Assembly: GCA_963931865.1 (NCBI GenBank)
Contig: OZ007512.1
Location: 8,930,796 to 8,994,795, forward strand
DNA from: Axinella damicornis
Taxonomy: Eukaryota; Porifera; Demospongiae; Axinellida; Axinellidae
Length of the DNA stretch: 64,000 nt
Reading direction: 5' to 3'
Part shown: positions 23,538-34,709 of the stretch, in pieces
How the letters are laid out: every line of letters starts with the position of its first letter
Numbering within the stretch: position 1 is the stretch's first letter
Notes under the pieces: model-generated
Database searches by the model: none
Told to the model about the DNA's origin: nothing
Seen by the model: only the letters and a program-made list of their open reading frames with translations
Position numbers and translations under genes: made by a program

Positions 23538-23828
23538 ATGGCTGCGCTGTCACTGAGATTGAAGCTGAAGACCCTTCAAGAGCAAAAGAGTGAGTCAGGT
23601 TGCTGTGTAACTGCTTGCGCTATAATGTTTAGCGTTTTCACTAAAAATGTTCCTTCTGTAGAGCGCTATTTTCTGATTTACTGGGAGGAAGAGGAATGTG
23701 TGAACGTGGTTCCAGCGAATAGCATTGTAAAGCCCTCACCGAATGAAGCTGCTGTTGGCTCTATCTGCCAGGTGAAGGTAGCACGAAGTGTTTACCAGGG
23801 GAAAGTGGCAGCTACTGGTAAGTGTGTG

Positions 23829-23865
<37 letters not shown>

Positions 23866-25816
23866 TGCATACGTGTGCTTAACAGAATTACATGTAAACA
23901 CTTTCCCTGTCTTGTTGGGTCTCAGGCTTGTTCCAATCACAAGACTTACAAGTTATAATTGTGTGTTGAAATATTTGCAGGTACAAACACGGAGATGTCA
24001 GAATTGGAGAAGAAATTCTTGAGTGGCGTCTATACTCCTTTCGAGCCAGAGCACATTGGTCCTCTGTTGGAGAAGGATGAAAATGAAAGTGCACCTCGAC
24101 CTCCACCAGCAAAGAAACCAAAGAAGCGTAAGTTGCAGGGATTACTCATGGGATTTATGTACAAAGGAGTCAAGCATTTTCTGGACAGCTATTACCCTCG
24201 TAGGAATTGCCCTAATTCACTAACCCATAGGCCGCAAGACAACTGTTGTTCTCATATCCCATGCAGTACAATGTATGGATATAGCATTTCCCAACATCAC
24301 TTCCCCCCAAAGGTGCTTCCGCAAAGGGAACTGGGAAAGAAAACAGAGCTGGGGGAAAGAAGGCAAATTCGAAGAATGCCGCCAAACCTGCACCTACTGG
24401 TAAAGGTAAAGATGTACACTTAACCTGTAAAGTTGCTTGTCTGTCCCATGAAGGTTGCAAGTTTGATTGCAATCCTTTGTTTGTCACCTGTAACAGGAAA
24501 AAAGCCAGGAACAATTCTCCAAATAACACAACATGGTGGCAGTGTGGCAGTAAACCCTCCTCCACCGAAACCCTCCCCTTCCCAGCCAAACTCCGCACCT
24601 CCACCTCAGCCGAAATCCTCACCACCTCTGCCCAAACCCTCGGATATAGAGATCGATGGTAGTGACAGTGATGGTCCTGACGATTCATTTGATCCCAACT
24701 ATATGTTCTATGGCAACAGCGATGTAATTGCAATGGATGAATGCTCCCTGGCTAGCAGTATGGACAATGGCCGAGTTTGCTATAGGAGGAGCAGCAGTAA
24801 CAGCAGCAGTAGCAGCGGTAGTAGCAGCAGCAGCAGCCAGTCCAGGCTATCTGATTCTGGTAAGCACCTTGTCTCACCAGAGGGCTTTAACCCACTAAAC
24901 ATTCATGTATGGTTTAAGGTCCCTCTGTCAGTTGTAATCTCATAGTCTGTGATTATTTCATGCTTGAGTACCTGTGATTAGCTTGTTGACTTGACACATT
25001 TTCTCAGATCCATTGCAGTTAGAGATGATGGTGGATGACATGGACTCCAGGACAACCATATTGGGGGCAAGGGTTGAGGCCTATGAGGCAAGGCTTCAGA
25101 TGGTGGAGTCAAACCAACAACTCATCCTCGAAAAACTGTCGTATATCCAACATTTGGTGACTCAACAGCAATGGAATGCGTGTGGACATGGCCAGCAACA
25201 CACTTACACCCCCTTTATTTCAACATCCCAACCATCACCATCATTTTCTGCTCCCTTCAACCCCACCATCCCATCCCCGACATTCAATGCTCCTGCCCCT
25301 ACCCTGTCTTCACAACCCCTCGGAATCCACACGCCTGCCCCTATCCCGTCTTCACAACCCCTCGGGTTCAACACTCCTCCTGCCCCCACCCCTAGCACTG
25401 CCATTAACCAGATGCAACAGGGTGTTCCCAGAAAGCCTTTGCCTATTAAGACTGCATCTAATGCACTCCCCTCCACAGAGATCAATGGAAGTAAGTTGAT
25501 TCCAGTATCGACTGTTCTACTCAAGTACCCCAAACTAAAAGGGGACTCGAAAGCAGGGACTCTAGCAGTCAAGCTTGCCCGGGAAGCACTATTTGGTGAT
25601 GCTGTTTTAGCGAAGTGCACCCCTTTTGGCAATCGTGAACAGCCAGCTCTACCAACACATGAACTAAACAAGCTCAAAGAAGAACTATTCGAACTATTTC
25701 CGCAATATTGGCCAAACCCATCTGAGTTTGAGTCACTGTGGCGCGTATGTACTGAAGCTGTTGGCCAAGTTTGTAAGAGACTTAGGGCTCAGAAGCCACC
25801 TCCTATTACTGTTTAG
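23538..25816 (+). CDS. BEN-domain protein carried by the transposon
   Basis: My model has six exons: 23538-23589, 23662-23817, 23981-24127, 24313-24399, 24497-24859, 25008-25816. All introns are GT-AG and all five junctions are phase 1. They join to 1,614 nt, 537 residues, without a stop. Order: residues about 18-80, a small module (YFLIYWEEEECVNVVPANS, then VKVARSVYQGKVAATG) like that preceding BEN domains in other invertebrate and fish proteins; a basic region with KKPKKR (likely nuclear signal); a Pro-rich and acidic/Ser-rich middle (a poly-Ser run near 24,790-24,840); a short coiled coil around residue 275 (MVDDMDSRTTILGARVEAYE); a Pro/Ser-rich spacer; a C-terminal BEN-like domain (KAGTLAVKLAREALFGD, LNKLKEELFELFP, VCKRLRAQ). 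BEN domains bind DNA and recruit chromatin regulators. A nuclear DNA-binding role is inferred; its job for the element is unknown. Confidence 0.8.
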
Positions 25817-25910
25817 CTTTCCACAATAGATTATCAGAAATCTCATGTAAACCAATCATTACTATATAAACATAAACAAATCTTATCTCATGTAAACATT
25901 GATAACAATT

Positions 25911-27068
25911 CTAATATCCTGTAGCTTCTCCATTGCACTCAATAATTTTTGGTACAACCCTCCGCAGGTGGCGAATGTACCTCCTGCATTTCGCTACATC
26001 AACCGTTTCCCAAAATTTTGCTATGCCTGCAATCAGTTCCTCTTTGTTTCTTGGCTTAACTTCTCTGCGCATAAACTCCTTGAGTTCATGCCATAAGTTC
26101 TCAATTGGATTGGCATCAGGTGATTCAGCTGGTGTTGTCCACCAGTTGACATTCTGGGTTCTGAAGAATTCTTTTGCTAGTTTCGAAACGTGCTTAGGAT
26201 CACTATCCTGCATGAACCTATGGCCATCAGGGAAGACATCACGTATAAAGGGCAGCAGTGTCCGCTCCACGATGTTGACATAAACTTCCTTAACCATTAT
26301 TCCCTCGAATATACATACGCCAGTGGCTCCCCGCTTGCTTATCCCTGCCCAGACGTGCACCTTCACAGGATGCTTTGCCCTGTGGATGTGTGTGTGAACA
26401 ACGAACGTAGAAGGTAAACACAGGCTGGCATGTTCTACAGCCATTTCAACAGCTCTGCAGTACTCCTGAAATCAGTTACAGAGGGGAAGACTAAAATAAC
26501 TATCTACTAACAGTAGGTTGACATACCTGGGCTTACTCCTGGGTGCTTCACCTTTCTTGCGACAGCAGAAGCGACGGTGTGTCTCCAGCTGCACCGAGCA
26601 TTCGTCGCTCCAAATGACATCGTCGAACTCATCGTTGATGTGCTTGCGTGCCCACTCCAACCGCTTCACCTTGTTGGGTTCCCGAATTAGTTGGCAGTAC
26701 GAGCTTCCACGGAATGTCCAGCCAAGTGACGTTCGGCAACGTAGCACAGTTCTCAGCGACAACGAGTATCCCCGATCGCGCAGCAGCTGATGTAGTTGGT
26801 GAGCCGTTGTCTCGTCATCGAGCCTCATCTGTTGCTCGACAAATATCTTGACCGCTCTGTTTGCGATTGAAGGCCTTCCTGATCCAGGGCGTCGACCAAT
26901 CGATCCCGTTTCTTTGTACTTCGCTATGAACTTCCCTACACCTCTCCTGCTTGCCTTCATCCCATCAATCTCTCTCAATAGCTTTGCAATGGTGGGGCTC
27001 TTGTAGCCCTGATAAAAGTAAAACAAAATTCGCTGTAGTTTGTAAGTACTGAACACCATCGCTAGCAA
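25911..27068 (-). CDS. Tc1/mariner DD34E transposase
   Basis: Two exons on minus, 27068-26527 and 26379-25911, joined across a 147-bp GT-AG intron, give 336 residues, the normal length for this family. N-terminal helix-turn-helix (KSPTIAKLLREI), GRPR-like hook (RRPGSGRPS), then the catalytic core: first Asp in VIWSDECSVQL, second in FMQDSDPKH, Glu in DANPIENLW. Exactly 34 residues separate the second Asp and the Glu, the Tc1 spacing. All three acidic residues are present and no frame lesion is seen, so it may be active. It cuts and pastes DNA at TA sites after binding the inverted repeats. The next in-frame Met is three codons into the chosen start. Confidence 0.92.
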
Positions 27069-27184
27069 CTTCTGTCACGTGTCAAGACGATTGAACAACG
27101 ATTGAACTACTGTTGTCGTTCCGTACCGCGTCAAAGATTGGTTCGCACGATCCCAGTACGGGAACGAGACCGAAACGATACACG

Positions 27185-27239
27185 CGTAATACGGTCGTAT
27201 TACGAAAACGGAACGGGAACTTTTTTTTGTCCGCTACTG
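27185..27239 (-). repeat. Right terminal inverted repeat of Tc1/BEN element
   Basis: The reverse complement begins CAGTAGCGGACAAAAAA, like the left end, with eight A in both. It is followed by the TA at 27,240-27,241. Confidence 0.92.
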
Positions 27240-28021
27240 TACACAGTAAACCTTGCACATAACTTGGTTGTCCACTTACATTCTTCATCTACATAATTAT
27301 ACTCATGCACATGTGCAAAGCATGTTCCACACTGCATTCATGCAGTCCAAAACCGGAGGCTGGAACAGCCTGGAGACAAGGCTAGGTCAACACACAATCA
27401 AACTACTAGTGCATGTGCATCAATTGGAATCACATGTTCATCACATGCTACCATCTCACCTGCATGGCGAACTCAATGTGTCTCCAAACTCAATGTGTGT
27501 CCGTGGGAACCCCGTGTCCAGGCCCCCGATCACCATCAGCACCGCCAGCACAGGACGATGGGTCTTCACATGTTCTGCAAGCTGCAGGGAAGAACAGGGG
27601 GCAATAATAAACCCCCAACACCAGCTGCCAGGAGCACGTGAGGAGAAGGAGCATTCAAACTGTGTAGAATATACACAACCAAATAATTTATGGTAAAAGA
27701 TCCATGTGTAAATGGTTGACGCTGGAATTTGACAAGATATGTTTTGCATGTGGTATGAAACTAGACGCAGTATGAGGACTTGGGAGTCTGACTTAATGAC
27801 AGGCATAGACCTGAGGTAACTACTGTCGAGTGCAGCGAGGTCAGTGATCACGACATACCTGTAACCCAGCTCAATATACATTGTACTCTACTGGGAATAC
27901 ACAACTGCACCACTAACTGAGACATCAAGATGGCTGTTCGAAACTGGCCATGCTTACCACTCCTCACATAATACCCTTCCTGGTCTAAAGAGTAACACAG
28001 TGACAGATCTGTGTGGGAATG

Positions 28022-28235
28022 AGGCTACATGGATCTGACCACCCCTGGTCTAAAGAGTAACACAGGACAAGGACGGATTGGTCTTGGAATGGGCTACATG
28101 GATCTGACCACCCCTGGTCTAAAGAGTAACACAGGACAAGGACGGATTGGTCTTGGAATGGGCTACATGGATCTGACCACCCCTGGTCCAAAGAGTAACA
28201 CAGGACCAGGATTGGTGTGGGAATGAGGCTGAGCT
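28022..28235. repeat. 69-bp tandem repeat, 3 units
   Basis: Units contain CTACATGGATCTGACCACC and GACGGATTGGTCTTGGAATG. Unit length is a multiple of three, so frames stay open on both strands. The GGAATGAGGCTA-like ends link it to the fold-back family. Confidence 0.85.
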
Positions 28236-28781
28236 ATACATTCACAGACCTGCTCCTCACGGTTGTGTAATCCCTCCCTCTTCTTACTCCTGTGGGAGTA
28301 TGTAGCATCTTCGGCCACGGGGAGGATGATGCGAGGGATGGACTGGAGGCTGGCACTTATATACTGGTTGATGAGCATGTTCCACGAGGGGAGGGGGTGT
28401 AGCCTCCATAGCAGGACTACAATCTCCTTGGCGATAGTGCTGCTGCCAGAGGCTGTCAGAGAAGCAGTTTCTTGAGCATGCGACCACCCTCTGTTGTAGA
28501 AGAGCGAAACACAGTTTCAACCTCAAATACGTCGTGCAATTCAGTCACCATATCTTACAATGACAGAGTCCAACGCATGCATAACAGGTGTTCGATAGTA
28601 TCTCTCTACTTGTATCTACCTATCCACCTATGTAGCTATCATTTTGATTTGATTACCCACATCTCCAATACAGAAGGTTTTCATGCAGGTCCTGGGGCCC
28701 CATTGAAGTTCAAGGGGGATGGTGATGACATCATTACTGAACTCGCTTGAGTTACCATGGTATTGCTCAAACTTGCCGTGG

Positions 28782-29050
28782 TTTTGCCGTCATTCTCGAG
28801 AGCACAGCGACAACCCGCATTTCCACCGTTCTGTCTTTCTCAGGCCTCACTGTCAAGTCGTGGGATTTCTTCCGGAGCGAAGCAGGTTTGTTTACAAGCC
28901 AAATAAGTATAACTATCAATACCTGAACTCAACTATTTCACAAGATACAATGCCAATGAATCAACACTACACAAAAATCGTCATTTTTAATTAGCGTTTG
29001 TGTAACCACACGATTGATTTCCGCGCATGCGCCACAGGGGTATAGGGTTA
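28782..29050. mobile_element. Partial copy of the TTAA element
   Basis: This matches 21,928-22,195, the right part of the piggyBac-type element, including TTTGTGTAACCACACGATTG-like sequence and a terminal AGGGTTAA. The left end is missing. It directly abuts the inverted dispersed repeat at 29,043. Confidence 0.7.
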
Positions 29051-29369
29051 ACTGAAGCGGGGCAGACTCTGCTAATATAATGTCAATCACTATAATGAAG
29101 AGGCAGACTTTGCGGATATCAGCAATCCATCACAAGCTCCTCCTACCGATTGAGAGTAAAGTAAGCGCTCACTATTTTGTCGCCGTTTTTTGTACTGGCA
29201 GCATAGGCAGGCTTTTTCGCCCACGGAACGCCATTGGTAGCCCTCAAAGTACCTAGCATAGGCTTGAGGCATCACAGGCAAACGTGCCTGGGGCAAGGTT
29301 TAGACTGTCAGGGGGTACACACTCGGTGATGGCTGCATAAAGCTGGGGGGAGAAGGGAGGCAAGAAGGA

Positions 29370-29432
29370 AGGAAGGAAGGAAGGAAGGGAGGGAGGGAGG
29401 GAGGGAGGGAGGGAGGGAGGGAGGGAGGGAGG

Positions 29433-29479
<47 letters not shown>

Positions 29480-29600
29480 CAAGGCTATAGGGGTTGCCTC
29501 ATTCCCAGGTCAAGGCTATAGGGGTAGCCTCATTCCCAGGTCAAGGCTATAGGGCTAGCCTCATTCCCAGGTCAGGCTGTTGGGGTAACCTCATTCCGAA
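29370..29600. repeat. (GGGA)n, poly-G and 37-bp repeats
   Basis: GGAA/GGGA repeats run to 29,428, then about 50 G to 29,478. About three tandem units of AAGGCTATAGGGG...CCTCATTCCCAGG follow to 29,600. The last motif belongs to the fold-back family. The poly-G length is unlikely to be reliable. Confidence 0.85.
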
Positions 29601-30199
29601 GCCAGATATTCTCACAGGTCTCGCTAACAATTAAAGCATGATTCAAGTAATATTGGATGGAAAGACGAAAAAAGCTCCATCTCGAGAACTATACGACGTA
29701 TGAACATCAGACTTGTACCGTTGTGTTGCTGAGAAGCTGCACATTCCAGTGATGTCCACATGGTGGCCCCCCAAAGCGGTGTAGGTGGCGTCCATACTAA
29801 AACACAGCAAAACACAGCAAAATCCACTGTCCGATCAAAGAAGGCAAGACTTTGTCAACATTCCAATGACACCCCTCAGCGCCTGAGGCAGCTACAACAC
29901 CAAAAATCAGGCAGCAGAAGGGTCTTGGGGCTCCTCCACCAAGCTGCAGAAATCCCGCCGAAAACTAGTTCAGAGGAAGCAACGGGGGGTGGCGTCCAAT
30001 AATGCATACAATTGTCCGATTATAGCTGTTTCAGAGTATTACCTTTGACAGATGATAACTCCAGAGCCAAACGAGAGCAACACCAAACTTTCAACACACA
30101 GTGAGATGGATGTGCACTATCGACGGAAGGTCACACCCACTTCTGCAATTGTACAACTTCCGCGCTAGCGCGTCTGTATATGGATGGTGTCTGATGATT

Positions 30200-31268
30200 G
30201 ATAAGTTTCTAAACCAGACAGTAAATTTCTTGCAAACTGCCGTCTATGTCCAAGATCAAAATGCTATAGAATATTGCTGAGCACGGTAACTTGACTCTAA
30301 AGGTTTAAAAATAATTTGCATACGGAGAGGAAGTGATTCAGTAGGAGGGAGGTCATATTTAGCACCTGAAATACGCAGCTGCACAAGCAATTTGTGTTGG
30401 GCAGGGCATGAATGCATACGTAAAACCAAGCCAGTATAAACAGCCTCGTTAGTTTGTATCTATGACTTATAGTTCCAGCAAGATACATACACACACACAC
30501 ACACACACACATCCTGAGCCATACCTCTTCCGAGTTGTTTTCCCTGCTCAGCTTGGTTGTATCTCTTGACCTTCAAACACAAACAGTAAACAAAATTAAC
30601 GAGGAACAACAAGGTTCAAGGTTTGGTAATCTATACGGACTGTAACTTGGCATGGCAGGGATTGACAGTGTATATCGCAGAAAGGAATAGAGCAGCTGCA
30701 TTGATGACACAAAATCACGTGAGGGTATCTCTTTTTTGTGCTAGTATGACTACGTAATTCCCTGAAAATGTGCAGCAACGTCGTGTACGGTACATGTACC
30801 GCTCGACAGCATGTGAGGCCAAGCAAACAGAGGTATAGTTTTGTGCCAAAATTGGCGCACTTTGGAATCTATTTTGACATGCCACTACAGCACTCCTGTT
30901 CTGTAAATTGACTGATTGTGCTATTACTGCCAAAAATGGAGCAATGAACCGCGATTGGTATTGGGAATAGACATGGAAGAGAACATTGCACTAGGTACAT
31001 ATATCTTGGTATGCAGATGAGATATCAAGTTGGGGGTTGTGCCATTATGATCAGCATGAAAACAGCTTTCAAAATTAATGATGTCCTAAAACTGTCGGTC
31101 ACATTTTCGCTAAAAATTGCACTCGACCAAAGGCATAAGGCTCCATGGCTTTTCATGATTTTGGGTCAAAATTCAACCTACAGCAAAATGGACATCATTG
31201 GAATGCTCCATTCGTGCTGATCACAACAGTGCAAATCCCAGCTTCATATCTCATTCCTAGCCCAAGAT
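30200..31268. other. No gene recognised
   Basis: AT-rich DNA with a short CA repeat at 30,487-30,512. Around 31,010-31,260 there is similarity to 56,690-57,170 (CAAATCCCAGCTTCATATCTC, ATGATTTTGGGT and others), a dispersed repeat of unknown type that recurs internally at 56,700-57,170. Confidence 0.5.
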
Positions 31269-31269
31269 A

Positions 31270-31664
31270 CCCTAGCCTCGTTCCCAGGCCGTTATGGGAG
31301 GGAGAAATGGCCTGGCAACTTCCGTCAGTACAAACTGTATACGGACATAACGTCACAGCAATTGCATACCTCATTCAAGCAGTGAAGTCCATGTGATACT
31401 TTCACTGGCTGAGAACGGTCCTTCCCTGCTCATGGAAGCAACTGTTTGCACAGGTTCGTCAAGCTGAATCCGAAAAAACAAAAGTTGTCGTGCAGAGTGC
31501 TGAATGCGAGTGACTGCGACGTTTCAACACATGATGCAATTTAGTTTACTGTTGTCATGTGCCAGCGATCTGAATTCGGATTGGGTCTTCCAACTCTCTG
31601 GCAGCAGAAGTAGTCGCGGAAGTTGCCAGGCCGTTTCTCCCTCACCTGGGTACGAGGCTAAAGA
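31270..31664. mobile_element. 395-bp fold-back element
   Basis: Arms of about 45 bp: 31,270-31,322 (CTAGCCTCGTTCCCAGG... TGGCCTGGCAACTTCCG) and its inverted counterpart at 31,619-31,664. The interior is unrelated. This is one of the longer members of the fold-back family and shows that the family can carry internal sequence. Confidence 0.75.
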
Positions 31665-32102
31665 TACCTTGGTCCAGGATTGGTCCAGGAAGTCCTTGCT
31701 AATTTCAGACGAACCAATGAAATTCAATTCTCCCACGCAACGATTGTAGTGTGGCTAGGAATTACGAATACCTACTAAGCTATTATGAAGCACAAGGATA
31801 TTACTGAAAGCTAACAGACCGTTCAGTGGGGGTTGAGCCGAGAACGAGACTATGGATGCATCATGTGACAACAATGAACTCTTGACGCAGGGGCTCGTAC
31901 GGGGTGCGGGCACTGATGTGAATCTATAATCTTATTATAGCCTTCCCAGCCTAAGTCGTCGATACGAAACCCATGAATGTAGTCACCACACACAGACACA
32001 ACACACACACTCCCCCCTCCACACAGACAGACATACACCCCCTCCACACACACACACACACACACACACAACACACACTTCGCCCACCACACACACACAC
32101 AC

Positions 32103-32230
32103 CTCCTCAGCGGTCCTTCCTCCTCCTCGGCCTCCTCAAACACCGGGTCGACCTCCAATCGCTACTTTAACTGGTAACGCAGCTTCTGAAATTTCTTACT
32201 CCACGAATGGGTATGCTGAGCTCCCGACAT
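32103..32230 (-). pseudogene. Unidentified first exon, left copy
   Basis: A 128-bp exon-like block on minus starts ATG (MSGAQHTHSWSKKFQKLRYQ), then LEVDPVFEEAEEEEG, and ends at a GTGTGT donor after PLRR. I do not recognise the family. A TAG replaces the CAG that the right copy keeps just before RLEVDP. Similarity between copies continues to about 31,850, where a frame reads GFRIDDLGWEGYNKIIDS. That may be a further exon. Confidence 0.4.
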
Positions 32231-32751
32231 GCTTAAAAGATTGGGTCAGATCGCCGAAACAACAATAAAAGCTAACTAACTAGCTTGGCCTTGGTTTTGC
32301 TGGACTTGCAAATGCGCAAATAGCCACTAAATTCGGCTCTCAAGTATGTGGCCACGTGGCGCTACTACCCACAACGTTCTCTCTATTTGAGCGAAACGTA
32401 AATATTCTGTTTGAAATGGAAGTAAGTTTGCTCCAAGCGAGAAGCTCCAACGGCAGGTTCTCCCAATAGCGACATCTTATGGGTAAGGAACCTCTGTCAC
32501 AGAAACTCTTCCTTCCCCCTTCCCCTGCCAAGAAATACCCTCGATCCCAGGCTCTTCAGTTCGACTGTACAAGAGTCTGGGAATGAGGCTAGCCAAGACA
32601 CGTGCACTCATACACAATGCACACACACTTTCCCACACACACACACCCCACACACACACCACTCACACATGCACGCTAGAACTGGCCAACCATGAGTGTA
32701 ATGTGAACTGGAACATACACAAGTACACTGCGTACAGGTCAGTGTCGCCCG

Positions 32752-32888
32752 AGTCTGTAGCCAGTCTAGATCTGACCTGTAGCCAGTCTAGATCTGACCT
32801 GTAGCCAGTCTAGATCTGACCTGTAGCCAGTCTAGATCTGACCTGTAGCCAGTCTAGATCTGACCTGTAGCCAGTCTAGATCTGACCT
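32752..32888. repeat. 22-bp tandem repeat, 6 units
   Basis: Unit TAGCCAGTCTAGATCTGACC plus two bases. The equivalent place in the right copy (54,516-54,560) has two units, so the array has expanded or shrunk since duplication. Confidence 0.9.
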
Positions 32889-32900
32889 AGCAAGAGCTAA

Positions 32901-33051
32901 CCTCGTTCCCAGGCCTACCCCATTCTTTCTGTTCTTCGGTTTGCGTTGACAAAAATACACGGAAGCGGAAGAGAGGCGAAGAACGCTCTTCCGTATCCGT
33001 CAACGCAAACCGAAGAACAGAAAAACGGGGCAGGCCTGGGAATGAGGCTAA
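32901..33051. mobile_element. 150-bp fold-back element, left copy
   Basis: Long hairpin: CCTCGTTCCCAGGCCTACCC to its complement ending GGGCAGGCCTGGGAATGAGG, with inner arms TTCTGTTCTTCGGTTTGCGT. The right copy is at 54,570-54,724. Arms have diverged independently in the two copies. Confidence 0.8.
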
Positions 33052-33305
33052 GCAAGAGCCTAGCTGATCCCTGAGGTTTTGTCTTGTGTGACAGTTGATT
33101 CATTCATTCACAGGAAAGCCGCTGGCGTCCTTTCGAAGCACCCGACAAGAATAGGAGCAGAGGCTAAGAAAGTGGTACATCCTCAATCCTCCGTTCCTAC
33201 CTCAAGCCTTCATCACCATGATGTTCTAGCCTCGTTCCCAGGCTCACAGCAAGGGGGAGCCTGGGAACCAACTCCATTCCATATAGCCAATGCCTGAGGA
33301 TTAGA

Positions 33306-34085
33306 AGAATCTGCTCCATGGATGAATACTATGAGAAAAGAAAAGCAGAACTGAAGTCTCTCGTCATTGCCAGAGGCTACACTGAACCTTTAGTAGACGC
33401 ACAGCTCGAGAGGGCTCCGTGACATCACGAACAGAGTCTTTACAGCCCCACCCACAGAGGGCCAGAACCAAACGGATACCCCTAGTAATCACGTACCACC
33501 CTATCCTCACCAGACTGAACAAAGTTTGCAAGAAACATCTCCCAATCCTACACCTCTCGGATAGGCTGCAACAAGCCATACCGGAACCCCCCTTGATTGC
33601 CTTTCGCCGCCCCAGGAACTTGTAAAGATCAGCTGGTCCGCGCGGAATTGAAGAACGGAGCCCCACCCACCCCACCGGGCAACACACCATGCAAAAGTAG
33701 AGGATGCAAGACTTGTAAAACCATCAAACAGGACATCTCATTTACAAGTCACACCACGGGACAGACATACAGAACAAGAGCAGCATTTACATGCAAGACT
33801 AGAAATGTGGTGTACATGATACAATGCAGAAGGTGCGGCCTGCAGTATGTCGGTGAAACAGAGAACCCACTACACATCCGAATGAACGGTCACCGGTCCG
33901 ACATACGAACCAAAAAGGTGGAGAAACCGGTGGCCGCCCACTTCAACCATTCTCTCGAGGACCTGGAGGTGATGGCAATAGAGAAAATTGACAGGGATGA
34001 CACAACACACAGGAGACACAGAGAAAGCTATTGGATATTTGAGCTACCCACCCTGGCGCCATCTGGAATGAACATTGATAACTGA
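33306..34085 (+). pseudogene. Penelope-like element, C-terminal part, left copy
   Basis: Penelope-like elements encode a reverse transcriptase with a GIY-YIG endonuclease. Seen here: MDEYYEKRKAELKS and ARGYTEPLVDAQ, then VITYHPILTRLNKVCKKHL, FRRPRNL, then CKTCKTIKQDISF, TGQTYRTRAAFTCKTRNV, VVYMIQCRRCGLQYVGETEN, HRSDIRTKKVEKPVAAHFN, ending ELPTLAPSGMNIDN and a stop. The catalytic YIG region appears as VYMIQC...QYVG. Stops and a frame change before the endonuclease break it and no reverse-transcriptase core is present. The right copy is at 54,985-55,775, so insertion predates the duplication. A nine-base deletion removes QPD before HSLED in this copy. Confidence 0.85.
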
Positions 34086-34206
34086 GACCACGGCAACCAG
34101 CATCACCAGCCATGACAACCAGCATAACGGCATTTTACGAACCATAAAAGAGTAGAATCAAGTAGTTAGTGCACTTGCCGTTGCTGTACAGATTTGTGTA
34201 TTGTAG

Positions 34207-34241
34207 CCTGAAGAAGGTCCGGTTCGGACCGAAACGTTGCT
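34207..34241 (+). ncRNA. Hammerhead-like core after Penelope relic
   Basis: CTGAAGA, a GGTCCG/CGGACC stem with a three-base loop, then CGAAACG. This resembles the CUGANGA-stem II-GAAA core of hammerhead ribozymes, which are known in Penelope-like elements. The right copy is identical at 55,839-55,873. An extra A precedes stem II, and I could not find convincing stems I and III or a cleavage triplet, so it may be inactive. Confidence 0.3.
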
Positions 34242-34599
34242 GTATTGATGTGGTATTGTGACAATAGCAAGAAGACTGATTGGAATGTATTTCGCCCTCT
34301 ATAATTATTGCTAATGATCCAGTCTTCACTCTGAGAGATCGTGTTGTAGGAGTTCCCATTAATATAATTTGAAACCTATTTGAGGAATGTCATTCAAAAT
34401 ATTTAGCACATCACACTATATCAAACTAGCTGTCAGTACTACACAGAGATAGCCTTGTTCTTAGGCCAGGCAGAGTAGGCCTGGGAACGAGGCTAGAACA
34501 GCTTGTACAGGCTTAACCAGCTTGTACATACGGCCTGCACTATTTAACGTACTGACAGTGACAGTCGAGTGAGCAGTGGGAAGACAAAAGCATTCTCAA

Positions 34600-34670
34600 T
34601 ATCACCATCAAGGTGACCTTATGCGTGTGAGTGTGAAATGTGCAGTGTGTGTGCGTGTGTGTGTGAGTTG

Positions 34671-34709
<39 letters not shown>

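Larger units (their letters stand above)
23327..27239. mobile_element. Two-gene Tc1/mariner element with BEN-domain passenger
   Basis: The 3,913-bp element is bounded by 55-bp terminal inverted repeats (51 of 55 identical) and a TA duplication at 23,325-23,326 and 27,240-27,241. Inside are two convergent genes: a BEN-domain protein on plus (23,538-25,816) and a DD34E transposase on minus (25,911-27,068), whose stop codons are about 95 bp apart. Each gene starts about 170-210 bp from its own end, so promoters probably lie in or next to the inverted repeats. The element is in an intron of the broken HERC2-like gene. Intact frames and similar ends suggest recent activity. Confidence 0.88.
17137..28450 (-). 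pseudogene. HERC2: HERC2-like E3 ligase, scattered broken exons
   Basis: HERC2 is a giant HECT ubiquitin ligase. Minus-strand exons in family order: 28,250-28,450 (STIAKEIVVLLWRLH, INQYISASLQSI); 27,460-27,581 (PVLAVLMVIGGLDT); about 22,870-23,140 (LLDHSNLEVPEV and an SDYSDDDE acidic tract); 22,320-22,468 (VGLMVKCCESYVEVRQGDIG); about 18,960-19,020 (DNDGVHDLN); about 18,640-18,795 (VDFPEQSNW); 18,068-18,227 (ZZ finger, CKTCEMQPLEGPRYHCQVC); 17,558-17,700 and 17,137-17,257 (DOC domain: HIVRSMTVSSNESQ, then HWIRLEIQPS and DSSYMPFLVAV). Lesions: a stop in place of Gln before LLDHSN; frame breaks in the ZZ and both DOC exons; a deletion joining DNDGVHDLN to SVTTPKY. RLD2, RLD3 and HECT regions were not found. 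The Tc1/BEN element and the GH7 relic lie in its introns. Confidence 0.75.

Noticed and set aside
24433..24945. Separate 170-codon gene inside the Tc1/BEN element
   Set aside because: It is exon 5 of the BEN gene read through its flanking introns; splicing at 24,497 and 24,859 keeps the phase with the neighbouring exons.
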